Shown here: in pieces, positions 1-12,000 of the stretch
Position numbering within the stretch: position 1 is the stretch's first letter
Layout: every line of letters starts with the position of its first letter
Assembly: GCF_019925205.1 (NCBI RefSeq)
Contig: NC_083566.1
Span: 37,145,558-37,209,557, forward strand
Direction: 5' to 3'
From: Metopolophium dirhodum
Taxonomy: Eukaryota; Arthropoda; Insecta; Hemiptera; Aphididae
Length of the DNA: 64,000 bases
Position numbers and translations under genes: made by a program
The notes under the pieces: model-generated
Databases searched by the model: none
What the model was told of the DNA's origin: nothing
The model's input: the letters and a program-made list of their open reading frames with translations, nothing else

Positions 1-1660
1 AGTTAAAATATAATTTTATAAATGATATACAATATCATAAATAAATTCGGGATGGTCATAAATTCTTAGAAGATTCTTATCAATACAGTTAAATAAGTAA
101 ATTTACCTCCGGTTGTTATCTTAAATAGCTGGTTCATTTAAAAGCGTAACAGTAAATATTCTTATGGTTTATAAAATTTCATATTATATTTTAGTTTATC
201 AGTATCATTATGATACCGGGTTATTGACGATAACTCGGAAGGAAAATATTTTAAGATTATTGATAATATAATAAAAATAATAATGTATAGGTACATAATA
301 CTATATATTATATTACATAAGTATCATAAATACCGATTTTATAAACTTTAGGTGTATAATTGATGTAAGAGAATTTATAGCGATAAAGTAAAAAACAATA
401 ATTGACATTTGATAACGTGCTTTTATTTAAATTTATGGATACACTAGAATTGTATATTTATGTAGATCAACTATTGCAAAATGGAGAAAATTATTATAGA
501 TTAGTCTTCACGAAAATGTATATTTTTTGTTTGAAACAATTTAATTTGATATTTATTTTTTATACATATCACCTGGTTCAATATCAATGCTAATTTTATG
601 CCCTGACTCTGTCATGTACCTACGTTTTATTATAGGTCGATTCACAATATATACCTAACGTACGTTGTACTTATATTATAATTTTTCATTAAATTAGAAA
701 ATGCTTGAATTGTTTTTAATTTGATTTCAAATATCCATGTTTATACTGAAATTACGTGTATATTTTAATATTCACTGGATTTTAAATCCATATTTAAATT
801 GTAAATATTTTTATAAAGAGATATCCTTTTATAATATGCCGATTACATTCCCTCATTAAAATGTATAACTTAAAAACAATCGTTCAATCATATTATAATT
901 TATGATATTATGTTAGGTTGTTCACAAAACTAATATTATATAATAAATGTTTTTTGATGGTTAGGTGGCTACATTACGTCTTCTCCTGTGTTTTTTTTTT
1001 GTTCTATACACTGAAAGTACAGTAAAATTCTATCACTATATAATAATTACTATTATTACAGTAACCGAAAACAATTAAGATACCTTGTCAGAAACATGTT
1101 TGTGTTAACATATTTTTTTCGGTGTTAAGGCTGTTGAAAGCTGGTCGTTTGATGCGTGTACCTGCTATTTAGACCAATAAGCGGAATAAAAAATATATAG
1201 ATACTTCCTAAAATCCAAATATTTGAATTTGTTCGCTTCTTGACGGTTTTATTTAAGAAACGACATTTTTTTTTACCTTCTTGATTTTTAATCAAGTAAG
1301 TATGGTAATTGAAATGAAAAAAGTCTGAATTTTTAAAAAATTTTAGCATTTGTATTAAATAGGAAAATAATAAAAATTTACTCATTAATGATGAGTAGGT
1401 GGGTAATTCAGCTAGCTTTAATATAAAATATAAATGAGGGAGATTTGATATCACACCCAAGCGGTATAACCACTTATATCCATAAAAACGTCGGTGTGAA
1501 CAGTTCCAAAATTTCTATTTTTTAACTTTTCTCCTAAACTATGATAGCTAGAAAGTTGGTTGATAACTCATTAAAAATGGATTATCGAGTAAATACTGAA
1601 AATAGAATTAATATTTTTTTTAAAAAATTATTTAATTTTTCACAGATAAAAAAAGAGTAA
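1..1660. other. A+T-rich stretch without a supported gene
   Basis: Mostly A+T-rich sequence with poly-T runs. Two open frames occur (402-593 on the plus strand, 1125-1460 on the minus strand). Neither shows a recognisable motif, and the second is rich in F, Y, I and K as expected of chance translation of A+T-rich DNA. The stretch at 1125-1480 is somewhat less simple and may be part of a dispersed repeat, but I cannot see its ends. Confidence 0.6.
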
Positions 1661-1671
1661 TTTTTTGCTAG

Positions 1672-2008
1672 ATTTTCCTTTAGCGAGGAAGATTTCCGAA
1701 ACTGGAGAGCGGATTTTATTGTTTGGGGTCTTGTTAAATTCACATTGGCTAGGAGAAGTGCAGCGAAGATTTTCGGAACTTTATCTCCAATCGTTAATTT
1801 ACTACAAAGCTGTAAAGCTAAAAAACATCAAAAAATGCCCAATAAAATTTGTTTTTCATTTTTTTTAATGTTCTGTAGTGAATTAACTATTAATAATAAA
1901 GTTCTGAAAATCTTCACTGCACTTCTCCTAACCAATGTGAATCTAACAAGACCTCAGATAACGAAATCCATTTTCCAGTTTCGGAAATCTATCTCTCAAA
2001 ATGAAAAT
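1672..2008. repeat. Long imperfect palindrome (foldback element), 139-bp arms
   Basis: The left arm (1672-1810) and the right arm (1870-2008) are reverse complements. By hand they align over about 139 positions without a gap, with roughly 114 matches. A 20-bp core in the left arm, TAGGAGAAGTGCAGCGAAGA, is answered on the right with one transition. The loop is about 60 nt (1811-1869) and A+T-rich. Several mismatches are transitions that would still pair as G:U in RNA. A transcript of either strand would fold into one long hairpin. It could be a MITE/foldback transposon with very long inverted ends or a long-hairpin small-RNA source. I see no convincing target-site duplication. Two open frames within it (1665-1868, 1745-2035) are shadows of the repeat. 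Confidence 0.85.
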
Positions 2009-3480
2009 GATTTTTTGTGGGGCTGCTTACACTGACATTTTTCTAGATTCAAATTTTTATACAGCTTTTGTGTGATATCAGTTAATAAATTTCTAAAAAT
2101 TAAATATCTAGAAAGTTTACATGCCGATCCCTTCACTTGTTTTTTTAGTGTGTAACACAAAAGTAAAAGTGAATTTCTAAAAAAAAAGTAATTATACACT
2201 ATACTAATTAAACAATACAACAAATCAAAAATCTATTATTTACATAACCTTGAAAAGAAAATAAGGAATTCAAATAATTTTTCAAAATTAAAATCGGAAT
2301 TTTTTTTCCGCATTTTGGGACTTTCATGTTGAAACTTTTTTGATCACAAAAGTGACATGTGATGTGTGACTGTGCGTATGTACGTTACGGACTTCCAAGA
2401 ATCTTAGCCATAGTTTATCCTTAATTACACAAAGCGTTCGGGGAACTTATACGCACACTAATGATCAGTCCCTACACATCCAGTCACATATCACTCACGA
2501 TGGATATAGAGAATATTGCCTTAATAAATGTATTTTAAAAACTATCGACAATTTGGAAATTCAGCTTACTAATAGACATTACATTTCACTATACTAAATT
2601 ATCAATATTTTATACTATATAGTATATTATACAGTCACTACTTACAGACACTCTAAAAGTGATTTTTTGAAAATAAAAAAATGTCCTCTTATTTAAAGTG
2701 ATAACACCTACCTAATACTTGTTGAGCTCTTATACTATTGCTTAAACTTGTTTATACGTTCATTGACATTATTTCAACGAATAGTGAAAATGTAAAAAGA
2801 GAACATCAACCTGTAGATACTTTTTATGGAAGGTTTTATACTTTTATATCTCATTAAATCTTCAATGACTTGCAAAATCGTCTGATTTCTCTGTTCTATT
2901 CTGATGTCATAAACAATTTTGGTGGTAAAGATTTTGAATTTTTAATATGAGAGTATCCATTATATACTCTTGGTTTTATAATGATAATGTATTTTAATAA
3001 AATAATAAACAAAAATACTTGTTTCTGTATTTTTATCATACAATTTGTTTATAGTAATTTTTAATTTTTTTAGCTCTCAGTTGAACCTTCAGCAAACCAA
3101 TTTCATTTGTTTAATTTTTATTTAATGAACACTGGCTCTGAAAATTTTGTTGGTCAAATCATCAATTGCTACTATTTACCTGCTTATAATTGGCGGTAAA
3201 ATAAACTATTCCAAAACTCTTGACAAATATTTTGAAAATTAAAAATGTATATTTAGAGCAAAGCCCGCACTCCACAAATATTTTTTGTTTCAACATGGTT
3301 TTGTTGTGTCACAATAACTTTTGTTATCTTTTTGTCATTACATTTGATATATTACCTAATGATAATTAAAGAAATATTATATCGGTTGGTTTGGTTATGG
3401 TTTTATTGCTCGTTAAATGTCAATATTATTAGAATTTATAATTTTCTGGACAAACAAACATCCATATTTAGTATTTGTAG
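2009..3480. other. A+T-rich stretch, no gene seen
   Basis: I see only A+T-rich sequence. A weak inverted repeat pairs the word GTGATGTGTGACTG near 2359-2372 with a reverse-complement-like CAGTCACATATCAC near 2481-2494 (about 100 nt apart). It is too short to call an element. Confidence 0.6.
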
Positions 3481-3570
3481 TAGTTGCTAATCATATTATC
3501 TAAACCGACGGTTAATATACGAATCACTCATATCGAATATTCAACTATTCAATTTATTAAATTCTTAACA

Positions 3571-3756
3571 ATGATAAAAGTGATTGCTTATGCGGTACCT
3601 CTAAAATATACGTTTTATAATAATAAATATAGTGTGGATGATCTGAAAAATCAATATCTGGATATCCGAACCATTTCAAACGATAGCTATTATATTGTGT
3701 TTTTATATGGACGTCTTATCGAACATTTTCGATTGAAACGCGACTATAATAAATAA
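3571..3756 (+). CDS. Small unassigned ORF, 61 codons from ATG (90 from an upstream TTG)
   Basis: I do not recognise this protein. From ATG 3571 it encodes 61 residues with balanced charge (for example KNQYLDIRTISNDSYYIVF), more protein-like than the F/I/Y-only frames around it. The frame is open upstream to 3484. The stop is supplied by the (AAT)n microsatellite that starts just before it. There is no signal peptide, no domain motif and no visible splice context. It could be a decayed exon or transposon fragment, or a chance frame. Confidence 0.15.
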   Translation: MIKVIAYAVPLKYTFYNNKYSVDDLKNQYLDIRTISNDSYYIVFLYGRLIEHFRLKRDYNK

Positions 3757-3772
3757 TAATAATAATAATAAT
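3752..3772 (+). repeat. (AAT)7 microsatellite
   Basis: An uninterrupted AAT triplet run that overlaps the stop of the preceding open frame. Confidence 0.9.
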
Positions 3773-3834
3773 ATAACGGTATTTTGCGGTTACGTATATG
3801 TTATATATCATATATATCATTAACTTTTTGACAG

Positions 3835-4060
3835 TGTGCCATGGTAACACAAATCCCGTGCACAATTCTCGTGAGGCAAGAGTCACTTCACTTCCTCACA
3901 CCATGTCAACCGGAACCTTAAACCAGAGTGATCCCATTCCCCGGGCACTGGCTTCGCGACGCGGCACTGATGACCGTCATCTGTTTCTCGAGACATAGGT
4001 ACCTATCTCAGTAATCTCAAGTTACATGCATTCGCCGATCCGGAATTACGGTAGCCGGAA
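3835..4060. other. Complex G+C-richer segment of unknown origin
   Basis: About 225 bp of complex sequence between A+T-rich flanks, containing CCCCGGGCACTGGCTTCGCG near 3937. A plus-strand frame ends at 3998. On the minus strand a frame from about 3995 down to 3885 is also open and reads TWCEEVK near its end. Neither matches a family I can name. The sharp edges suggest an inserted fragment (transposon or gene debris) or a conserved non-coding block. Confidence 0.35.
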
Positions 4061-4350
4061 TACTATATAATATAATATACCGTGTTCGACAATGTTGTTG
4101 TACCCACGTCCTCCTCAATTATTATCCGCAGGACTAATACCCATTATGTAATAAAACTGTTCGCACCCAAGGGTGGATCGAACTTCGATTTTCACGGTTC
4201 AAGGTATGATCAAAATCCTCTTAAAGTTTAATACGTCCGGAGTTCGAAAATGTTAAGATCACGCGTGACGTTAAATGCATACAATTTCTCTCGGACGAAA
4301 CTTCACTAAAACATTACCATACCAAACCACATACGTACCTATCTACCTAA

Positions 4351-5110
4351 TATGCATTTTAGATTCTGATTGATTTTACAATGATGTGTGTTTTTTTTTG
4401 TGCCTGTCATCACCGTTTGGGGCAGTAAAACTCCTTCGATTTTCTTCTACAGTGTCTTGTTCGATAGGAAAGTGAATCAAGTTGGTGCATTCGGGAGTTA
4501 AATATTTGAAATTCCCAATAGTTTTCAAAAGCGCAGGGAAAAACAAAATACAAATTAAGGGGTGATGGAGTGGCCGAGTGGACTAAGGCGTCGGTTGTGA
4601 CGCACACCAGCCTTGGTTCAAACCTCGGTTCACGGGCAGCACTTTTCTTCGGTCAAGTCACGAGGTCCGGAGAAAAGAACCACCATCCCCCACCCGAGCA
4701 TGGCAGATACCCACGGGTGCCCACTAAGAAATCTGCCAAACCAAAACACACGTGTTTACTAACTTACAGTTCCTCACCTAAAAACAAAAAAAAAACAAAC
4801 AAACAGCTAATGGCCATAGTTGCCAGGCTTCACGATAAATAAAAAAAAAAAAAAATTAAGGCAAAATAGACATTTTTACGCAAAATTGGTTTTCTGGTGT
4901 AACTCTCAAACAAATGACCAGGTACATGACATTTTCAACTAAAAAAATTACCTCTTTAAAGTACCATCTTGATCCAATTTGCTAAAAGCTAAGATACTAT
5001 ATGTTGAAATCAAAGCACTCCATCTGGTAGAAATTCTGTTTACCGGATAAAAAAAAAATTAACACCATAGTAAAACCACTAGCTCCCCCACTCCGATCAG
5101 AATCTAATGA
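4351..5110 (+). mobile_element. Dispersed repeat, interrupted by a SINE
   Basis: The left part contains TTTTACAATGATGTGTGTTT (4374-4393), which recurs exactly at 63939-63958, followed in both copies by TTCGATTTTC. This proves a dispersed family within the window. The outer ends are inverted-like: TTAGATTCTGAT near 4349-4360 on the left and the reverse complement ATCAGAATCTAA near 5096-5107 on the right. The body was split by the SINE at 4561-4852. Without the SINE it would be about 450 bp. I see no open frame; it is probably a non-autonomous DNA element. Confidence 0.6.
4561..4852 (+). mobile_element. tRNA-derived SINE, copy 1 (long form)
   Basis: The head resembles a class II tRNA (Ser/Leu type). 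The A box TGGCCGAGTGG is at 4571-4581 and the B box GGTTCAAACC at 4615-4624, the internal Pol III promoter spacing. A tRNA-unrelated body follows, then a 3' module CAGCTAATGGCCATAGTTGC (4804-4823) and a poly-A tail ending about 4852. The target-site duplication AAATTAAGG is exact (4552-4560 and 4853-4861). The copy is inserted inside the older repeat at 4351-5110, so it is the younger of the two. The frames through it (4410-4607 minus, 4570-4842 plus) are shadows of the repeat. Known family behaviour: such elements move by LINE machinery. Length is about 292 bp. Confidence 0.92.
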
Positions 5111-5164
5111 TAATAATTCAACTTATAGGCTATAATAAATAATAACAATATACATTATTTATAC

Positions 5165-6010
5165 AATATCCAGACTGAAAAACCGTCTCCGCTCAGAATG
5201 GTTTTTCTTATGTAATGATATTATATCATTGAATTCAAGTTTAATACGATCCATTATACAATGACCCACTTGTAACCTACTGTACAGCTGAGGGAAATCC
5301 ACTTACCCGCTTTTTTTTCAATATTGGTGTCAATAAAATGTTATTCGTTGGGTCAAAAAATGTAATAGAAGGCCCATAATATATTGTTACCATGTCAGTT
5401 GAAAAATATTAAAAACACAGTCACAACTTTTTTATAAGCATTTAAAGTTAGAATTTTAACAAAAGGCTTAAAAATCAAGAAAATTTGAAAATTATTTTGA
5501 GTTAAAAATTCAAAAAATTTTAATTTTCAAATCCAAGATTTAGAAATTTAATAAAAGATTTCTTATAAGTTTGTCGACTTAAACCAAAAAATAAAATGTC
5601 TACAAGAAAGTCAAATTATTTTTTTATAAGCGTTTGATGTTCAAATTTTTACAACATCGGATATTCACTCGATTTCTCATGTAGCGATTTTCGTATTTAG
5701 TTGTAATTCAAAAACGAATACTTAACTGTAGATAAACTTAGGTTTATTTTATCAATTCCCATACTTGATAAAATTTACAACATATTTTGACTAATTTTGA
5801 GCCGTTTACAGACAATTTTTTGTTTTTTTTAATAAATGTCAATAAAATTGTATTTGTTGGGTCAAAAAGTGTGAAAATTTAATACAAAGCTCCTGATATA
5901 TTGTTACAATATCAGTTGAAAAATATTAAAAATACGTAGGCATTTAAAGTTCGATTTTTAACAACATTTATCAATTTGGAAATTTACAGCAGAGCGACAC
6001 CCACTTGCCC
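5165..6010 (+). repeat. Dispersed repeat with internal tandem units of about 0.5 kb
   Basis: The word GTCAATAAAATGTTATTCGT near 5329, followed by TTGGGTCAAAAA and CAGTTGAAAAATATTAAAAA, recurs about 510 bp later near 5838 in the same order. The left end carries AAAAACC-GTCTCCGCTCAGAAT-GGTTTTT (5178-5206), a 7-bp inverted repeat. The unit end ACAGCNGAG...CACTTRCCC appears at about 5283-5310 and 5986-6012. The same family occurs inverted at 15840-16640 and as a stub at 50995-51120. No protein is visible. Confidence 0.75.
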
Positions 6011-7200
6011 ACCTTTTTATTTTTACAACGAAAACAATAAAATGGACTGTTTTTAACATACTATTCAAAGCCAATAATAGGCATAGTTATTATTATGCTA
6101 TAGTAACGTGGTATATAAGTGATACCTACGTTTTACAAAACGATTGTAGCATTTGGTTTATACGATTTCCCACTAGTGTACGTTATATCCTATATCCTAT
6201 ATTATAATTATTGCCAACGATAACGTTTTGTTATACGATTTTCAGTACGTTATAATTTATTGCAAAGCTTTAAGAGCTTTGACATTTTAATGCGATTGTT
6301 GTTAAAGAACTGGAAAATTGATAGTGAATGTTTTAAATTCGATTACAAATAATCAGCTTATTCACATTTTAAACGCTACAAAACGAATAAATTATACTTT
6401 GTATTTTATTTTAAAATTATGAATCATAATGTATTTATAAATCATAAAATAAATAATATGCTTAATTTGTCTTTTAAAGTACCCATGAATGCGGGTTAAT
6501 TGTACTCAAATTTGAAACTCGTTTTGCTCACTAATAATATCAATGTTTGTTTCTCGAAAGTTTAATATTTATTACCTTTATGTTCAATTTGCTCGTTGTA
6601 TTTCGAAACTTACTTGAACCTGCAAACATGTTTGTTAAAAACTTTAACTGTCAGGCGTAATTTAAGTTTATTAATAATTATTTGCATCCAAATTAAACAT
6701 ATAACTACGAAATACAAACGTTGGCGTATTTCGTCGGATATAGTTAGAACATCACATTGACAAAATGCATAAATAACCATATAAGTATGTACTAACTTTG
6801 ACACAAAAACAAGCATTATTTACCATGTAACTATCTAATTCAGTATTTTGTCCAACTTTACTTGATCGATATCTAAGAGTAAATGTTTTATTGTTGTTCT
6901 ATTGTACAACACGCAATCATATTATATTAAATTAGCATAATTATTCAGAAAATGTTAAAATGTTAGACCTTCCGGAACTAGTTTAAACCCCGATTATAGA
7001 TGAGGCAGATAAAAAAGAATAATTGAATACATCATAGTTTTTACGTTTTAGGTTTGGGTGGACGTGATTCAGATTCGAAAACGATATTATTATTCACGTT
7101 CAAACTAATTTACACATCAACGGTGTACGCGCACAACAATAAAACCGTGCATTAAATTAAATAAAAACTTTATCCCCTTGCACGTAAAATAATAAGGTTA
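6011..7200. other. A+T-rich stretch, nothing supported
   Basis: A+T-rich sequence with one short minus-strand frame (6610-6816) that lacks any motif. The small hairpin CAAAGCTTTAAGAGCTTTG is near 6263. I see nothing else. Confidence 0.6.
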
Positions 7201-7224
7201 GGAAATTTAAGGGTCAAACCATGA

Positions 7225-7250
7225 TATTATTATTATTATTATTATTATTA
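7225..7250 (+). repeat. (ATT)n microsatellite
   Basis: An uninterrupted ATT triplet run of about 26 bp. Confidence 0.9.
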
Positions 7251-7426
7251 CACATAGAAACTGTATAGGTATAGTAAAAACATAATGTTTCACAGAAACT
7301 TTCGTCCCTGCGATCTGACCACCGTTCATTACTCAACATCAACATCAACGCCGTGCGACGTGTGAAGTTTTACCAACTCGGTTTGACCACCACCTATGTA
7401 CTTGTATATGTACATACCTATGTATA

Positions 7427-7456
7427 GTAATAATAATGATAATAATAATAATAATA
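7427..7456 (+). repeat. (AAT)n microsatellite with one interruption
   Basis: AAT triplets interrupted by a single GAT. It lies directly left of a CpG-containing islet. Confidence 0.85.
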
Positions 7457-7459
7457 TGT

Positions 7460-7870
7460 TCCGAGGCGGTCCGGTCGCGTATAGTTGTTTGTTTTATCGT
7501 CGGGCGAGAACACTACGCTGCCTGGACGGTGTCGGGACTTTACGGATCGAGGGATTCGTCAGTAGTTCGCCGGTGACCTAAAAAATAAACCCGTCGAAAA
7601 AAAAGAAGGGTCGGTGTACGGCCGAAAAGTTGTGGGCCAAAGCGAGTGCTTTTCGGGATGGTGGGTGGGAATAGTGGATGGCCGGCAGGTAGTGGTAGGT
7701 TGGAATAAACAGATATGTCTTTTGTGCAAGGAATTTTTTTTTTTTTCACACCGAAGCGTAATAAACGCGTCTGCTTTTAATGTCGTTCGTTATTTTGCCG
7801 CGACAGTAAAAGGTCGACGACGGACCCTCCTCGTTTAATAATTCAATTCGACGCGCTCCGCGGACCACCA
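7460..7870. promoter_or_regulatory. CpG-rich islet
   Basis: G+C clearly exceeds the flanks and CpG is frequent (for example TCCGAGGCGGTCCGGTCGCG near 7459). Overlapping open frames on both strands (7396-7581, 7540-7749, 7614-7838) follow from the lower stop density and show no domain. In an A+T-rich insect genome such a block may be a promoter-proximal or conserved regulatory region. No core promoter is evident. Confidence 0.35.
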
Positions 7871-10860
7871 CACTTTGAAAATCGCATACGTAGGTATATT
7901 ATAGGTACGGACGGACTAGAGTCTAGAAGCGATGATAAGTAATTGGCATAATATAATACTGTAATAGAGCCATTAGTATGACTATCAATTATAGTATTAT
8001 TATCATCAGTGTGCTCGTGTAATGACGGGATCGCGGGAACAATAAGGATAATATATTACCTACACGACTTAAATGGTTATCATATAATGGTCTAATAATA
8101 ATTCCACTCTTAGTCACGTCGCGTATGAAACAAAAAAATATATTTAAGTATGTTTTATGTAATTACAATATAAGCTTTAATACCAAGTTCAAAGCGGTAA
8201 AGAACGTCCGCCCACATTTTATTCCAAAAAAACCCGACCCGCTAGATACATCCCACATTTACGAACCCAATAACGATACCCAATATAATAATATAAAATA
8301 AATAAAAGTCACATAATACTTTACATATTATTCAAAAATATCATGTAACCGAGATTGATTTAGAATATTATATAATATTTTACACACACGCACCCCGACT
8401 TAGGCACTTATACGTACGTGGTGAGTACAGAATATTTTATGGTTATGATTATATAATATTTTTTTTTGTGGGTGAGTAAGGGAGTGACGAGCATGTGTAT
8501 TATAATGCACGGTACACGCACTTATTATATTGTATACTTTAAATTAATTACACGCTTATTTTCTTTTGTCGTGAGAATTATAATAAATTGTATACACCGT
8601 CTTCGACAATAGATTAACTATAAATATTACTAAAGCACTACACGCGAGGAAGTTTTACGTTTTCCTTATGTAATAGTCATACTATATTGTGTCTGTGTGT
8701 AATTATTACTGCTTGTTTCAGCAAGACTTAAGACCTTATGCATTTATGTTTTTTCTGCAATCATACCGTGTTGAATATGTGCCCAATATTATTATTTGGG
8801 ATTCTGAACGCTTCATGGCTCGGGTGAATATATTAGAACAGTAAAAAAACTTTAGCCATCGATTTTAAGTCTGTTGTCTGGCAAAAAATCACATATTATA
8901 CCTGATTGAAAAAAATCCATTTTCACTTTTTGAATTGATCAAGAATTTAATATTATTTATTTTTTTTAATGCACGTAAAAAACTGAGGATAGTTCAAAGT
9001 CATATTATTAGAACCTATACCTATTACGCGTGCATATTTTAAAGGAACAGTGCGTTAAAACTTATGTCGGAAACCTATAAACATGGGTACGACGAATGGT
9101 TTCGGTATAGCAATAAAAAAGAAAGGACGGAGTGGGAACAGTAGTGATAACCGTCGTTAGACAAAGTTTTTACGTTCCTGAAGAACAGTCTTGGAGCAAA
9201 GAAAGAAAATTAACGAGAATAATTTTTTTCCTCAGACGCGAGTTTCGAACGTTTTTTTCAGATCACTTGAGACGATCAAAAACCTTTCAATCCCTTAAAA
9301 CAAATCGAGTTTTTTTAACTCACGAAATTATATTTGTTAAAGTGCTGTTTCACACTGACAGTGAGTATCATTAAACATTAACTGACTAAAAGGTAATGGT
9401 TACAATATTCTTTTTTACTCAACAGACGAAAATAACACAATTGAATACATTAATTTAAGGTTTTATTTTTTGTAATGGCTGTGTATCATATGAAGAATAA
9501 ACGATTAGGACGGTCAGAGTAATACATTTTTTACTTGTTTATTGTATAGTTGATAATGAACAATAAATTAATCAATGTTTTATTATAAATAATAATATAG
9601 TAAAGTAAAGATAACTTTATGTAACTGCGTATATGTTTATAATTCGAATATTGTAATACAATGTTAATTGAATGATTTAAAAACGCACATATTTTTTACA
9701 TAAATCCAGGTAGGTACTAACAATTTTAAATAATTGATTAGTTATTATGAAAAAATAAATAATTTTACGTGTGAATTTGATATAAGGTACCTATAATTAA
9801 ACAGTTTATTTTATATTATACTCACGAGTAAAATCAATGGGTATCAATATCATTTAACTTTGATGAAAATCTAAAAAGCAAATTTTTATATTTAAATTTA
9901 ATCTGATCCTGTCGAGAAAACCATTTTTTTTTTTATTGATCATTTTTAATGTACCGGAAGACAGACCGTTAGCATCCAGTTATTTATAACATTCAAAAAC
10001 ATTCGTGTTTACCCTAAATTCAATGTGGCAAAATAAAATATAAAAAATAATTGTTGTGCTAGTTCTAGAGTACAACAGATACCTACAACTAGGTGCACAG
10101 CTGTTTCCATGCATACTTTAGAAGTCACCAGTTTATCATAAAAATAATTATACTTATGATATAATAATTTTTGCTGCATTGGTGAACATATCTGAATAAA
10201 TATTATTCATATTATCTTGTTCTTATGAGACCTACTACACTTTATTATAGTGACTTACGGTGAAGGGAGAGTGATTTATTTAGCAATTAAGTTAATCGCT
10301 TGCTTGAATTTATTCTGCGAAAAGAGGCAATTAATTAAATTGTCTGTAGAAAAATGAATATTTATATCTTATAATTGTGTTTCGTGTACAACAGTCGTCG
10401 TGTGCGTTGATGACGAATACACGTGTTTGCATATTTCATTTAAATAACAAATTGTATTAAATATTTTAAAGTCCGTACAAAAAAACTTGGCTGTACTTTT
10501 AAACGATGTATAAGTAAGAAATGTATGGCAGTGAATTAATTTTTCTGAAATACATATTATACAGAACGATTCCCAGTGATTTAAACTTTAAGCGTAATAT
10601 AAACATTTAAAAATTAGGAAATTTCCTTGTCGATTGATTTATATAAAAAAAAAAAACTATTTGTGTTCATCTGAAATGCTGTGACAAAAATATGTAATTA
10701 TGTAAATTCATTTTAAACATTATATAGTTTTAAAAATCATAATAATATTCGAACATCGCCGTTATTTTATATCCATAAAAATAAATGACGTGTTGAGCAT
10801 TATTGTCGCAGTGTTTGTAATTACAGTAGACGTCTATATACGAACAACAATAATAATAGT
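7871..10860. other. A+T-rich stretch; one weak ORF
   Basis: Generally A+T-rich. The most structured part is 9050-9380, where an 80-codon plus frame (9132-9374) is rich in R, F and S. A consensus-like splice donor GTGAGTAT lies at 9360-9367 inside its 3' end. I see no matching acceptor and no recognisable protein, so I do not call a gene. Confidence 0.5.
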
Positions 10861-12000
10861 AATACTACCATTTTTATCGATCGGGACGAGCCGCGAAAAT
10901 ATTATTATTATCATACTTGTACGAAACGAAATCTATAGTTAAATGGACTTAAACACGAACGGATGTTACTACGTAGTATAATAGCATACCTATATATACT
11001 GTCTGTACTCGGTAAGAGCTATTATAATATATTATGTAAAAATAATATTATTATTATTAGGTAGGTATGTTGATATTATATTATAAGTTATGACACAACG
11101 GCGAGGCGGTATGATATTATTACAAAATACGCGTTTTAGGGTTGTTTTCGACGACCGATTTTCCGGATAAATAAATTGCGCGGGGCGCGAAACGTTTCCT
11201 GGCCGGAGGGACGCATAACGAAACTACGGGTTTTATTTGCCGGTAAAACGCGTCGACATTGTTCGGGGCAACGTCAATCACCGTTGGCCAGGGCACTATA
11301 CATACTGGTCCGAATGTATATACCGACGAATCACGCCGCCAAAAACAATGGGTTCATTATGGCGTCCGCGGTAATCGTAATTATTATAACAGTTTAATAA
11401 TAATGTATTATCGAACTCAAAGGTCGCACCGGTGATTGCGATTGTTCTTATTAGTGTGTGTGCGCGTGCGCGTGTTTCATCGGAGGGGGGTGAGGGGGAA
11501 ACGATGCGTCGCCGGCCCACAATAATGTCCTATAAAAGTCTGACGGCTGGATAACAATTATAATTTATAATAATATAATAGATCGCATCGATTTAAAAGC
11601 GAACAACAAAGCGACCGATGAATGTGCGCGCGTGTTACGCTTTTGTCGCACCGCCTCTGGTCGGCGTGTCCGTATATATAATATATAAATGGTGGTAATG
11701 ACCGCAGGAATTTTTTTTTATATTCCGATGAGTTTTAAAGCTCGTTCGAAAATCGAATAAAAAACTTTTCACTGCCCAGCAGAATCCGGTGAAATATTTA
11801 TAACACCGCACTAACGTGAACGTCGTCCAGAGGGATGGGGTGGGGGAACGATGGAAGATTTGTAAATAATTAATGACTTTTAATAATAATGCTCTTAATG
11901 TATATTCGTACATTTGTTTTTTCTTGCTCAGATTCGTACGCCAGCCGATAACGGTTAACAATTTGTCGAAAACCGACAATAGTTACTCACGATATTCTTC
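10861..12000. promoter_or_regulatory. CpG-rich islet with TATA-like box and overlapping ORFs
   Basis: CpG-rich patches at 10870-10900, 11085-11520 and 11590-12000. A consensus-looking TATA box, CTATAAAAGT, is at 11530-11539 on the plus strand, but there is no initiator consensus at the expected distance. A 114-codon minus frame (11635-11979) and shorter frames (11176-11397, 11296-11520) show no recognisable domain. A G-rich run (GGAGGGGGGTGAGGGGG) is near 11481. This is probably regulatory or untranslated sequence rather than coding. Confidence 0.35.

Noticed and set aside
2350..2500. Inverted repeat around GTGATGTGTGACTG
   Set aside because: Pairing covers only about 14 bp over a 100-nt loop and does not extend.
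4571..4624. tRNA gene (Ser/Leu type) from A and B boxes
   Set aside because: The anticodon stem does not fold as a tRNA, and the unit has a tail, poly-A and target duplication; it is a SINE. The same applies to the copies at 27.8 and 44.5 kb.
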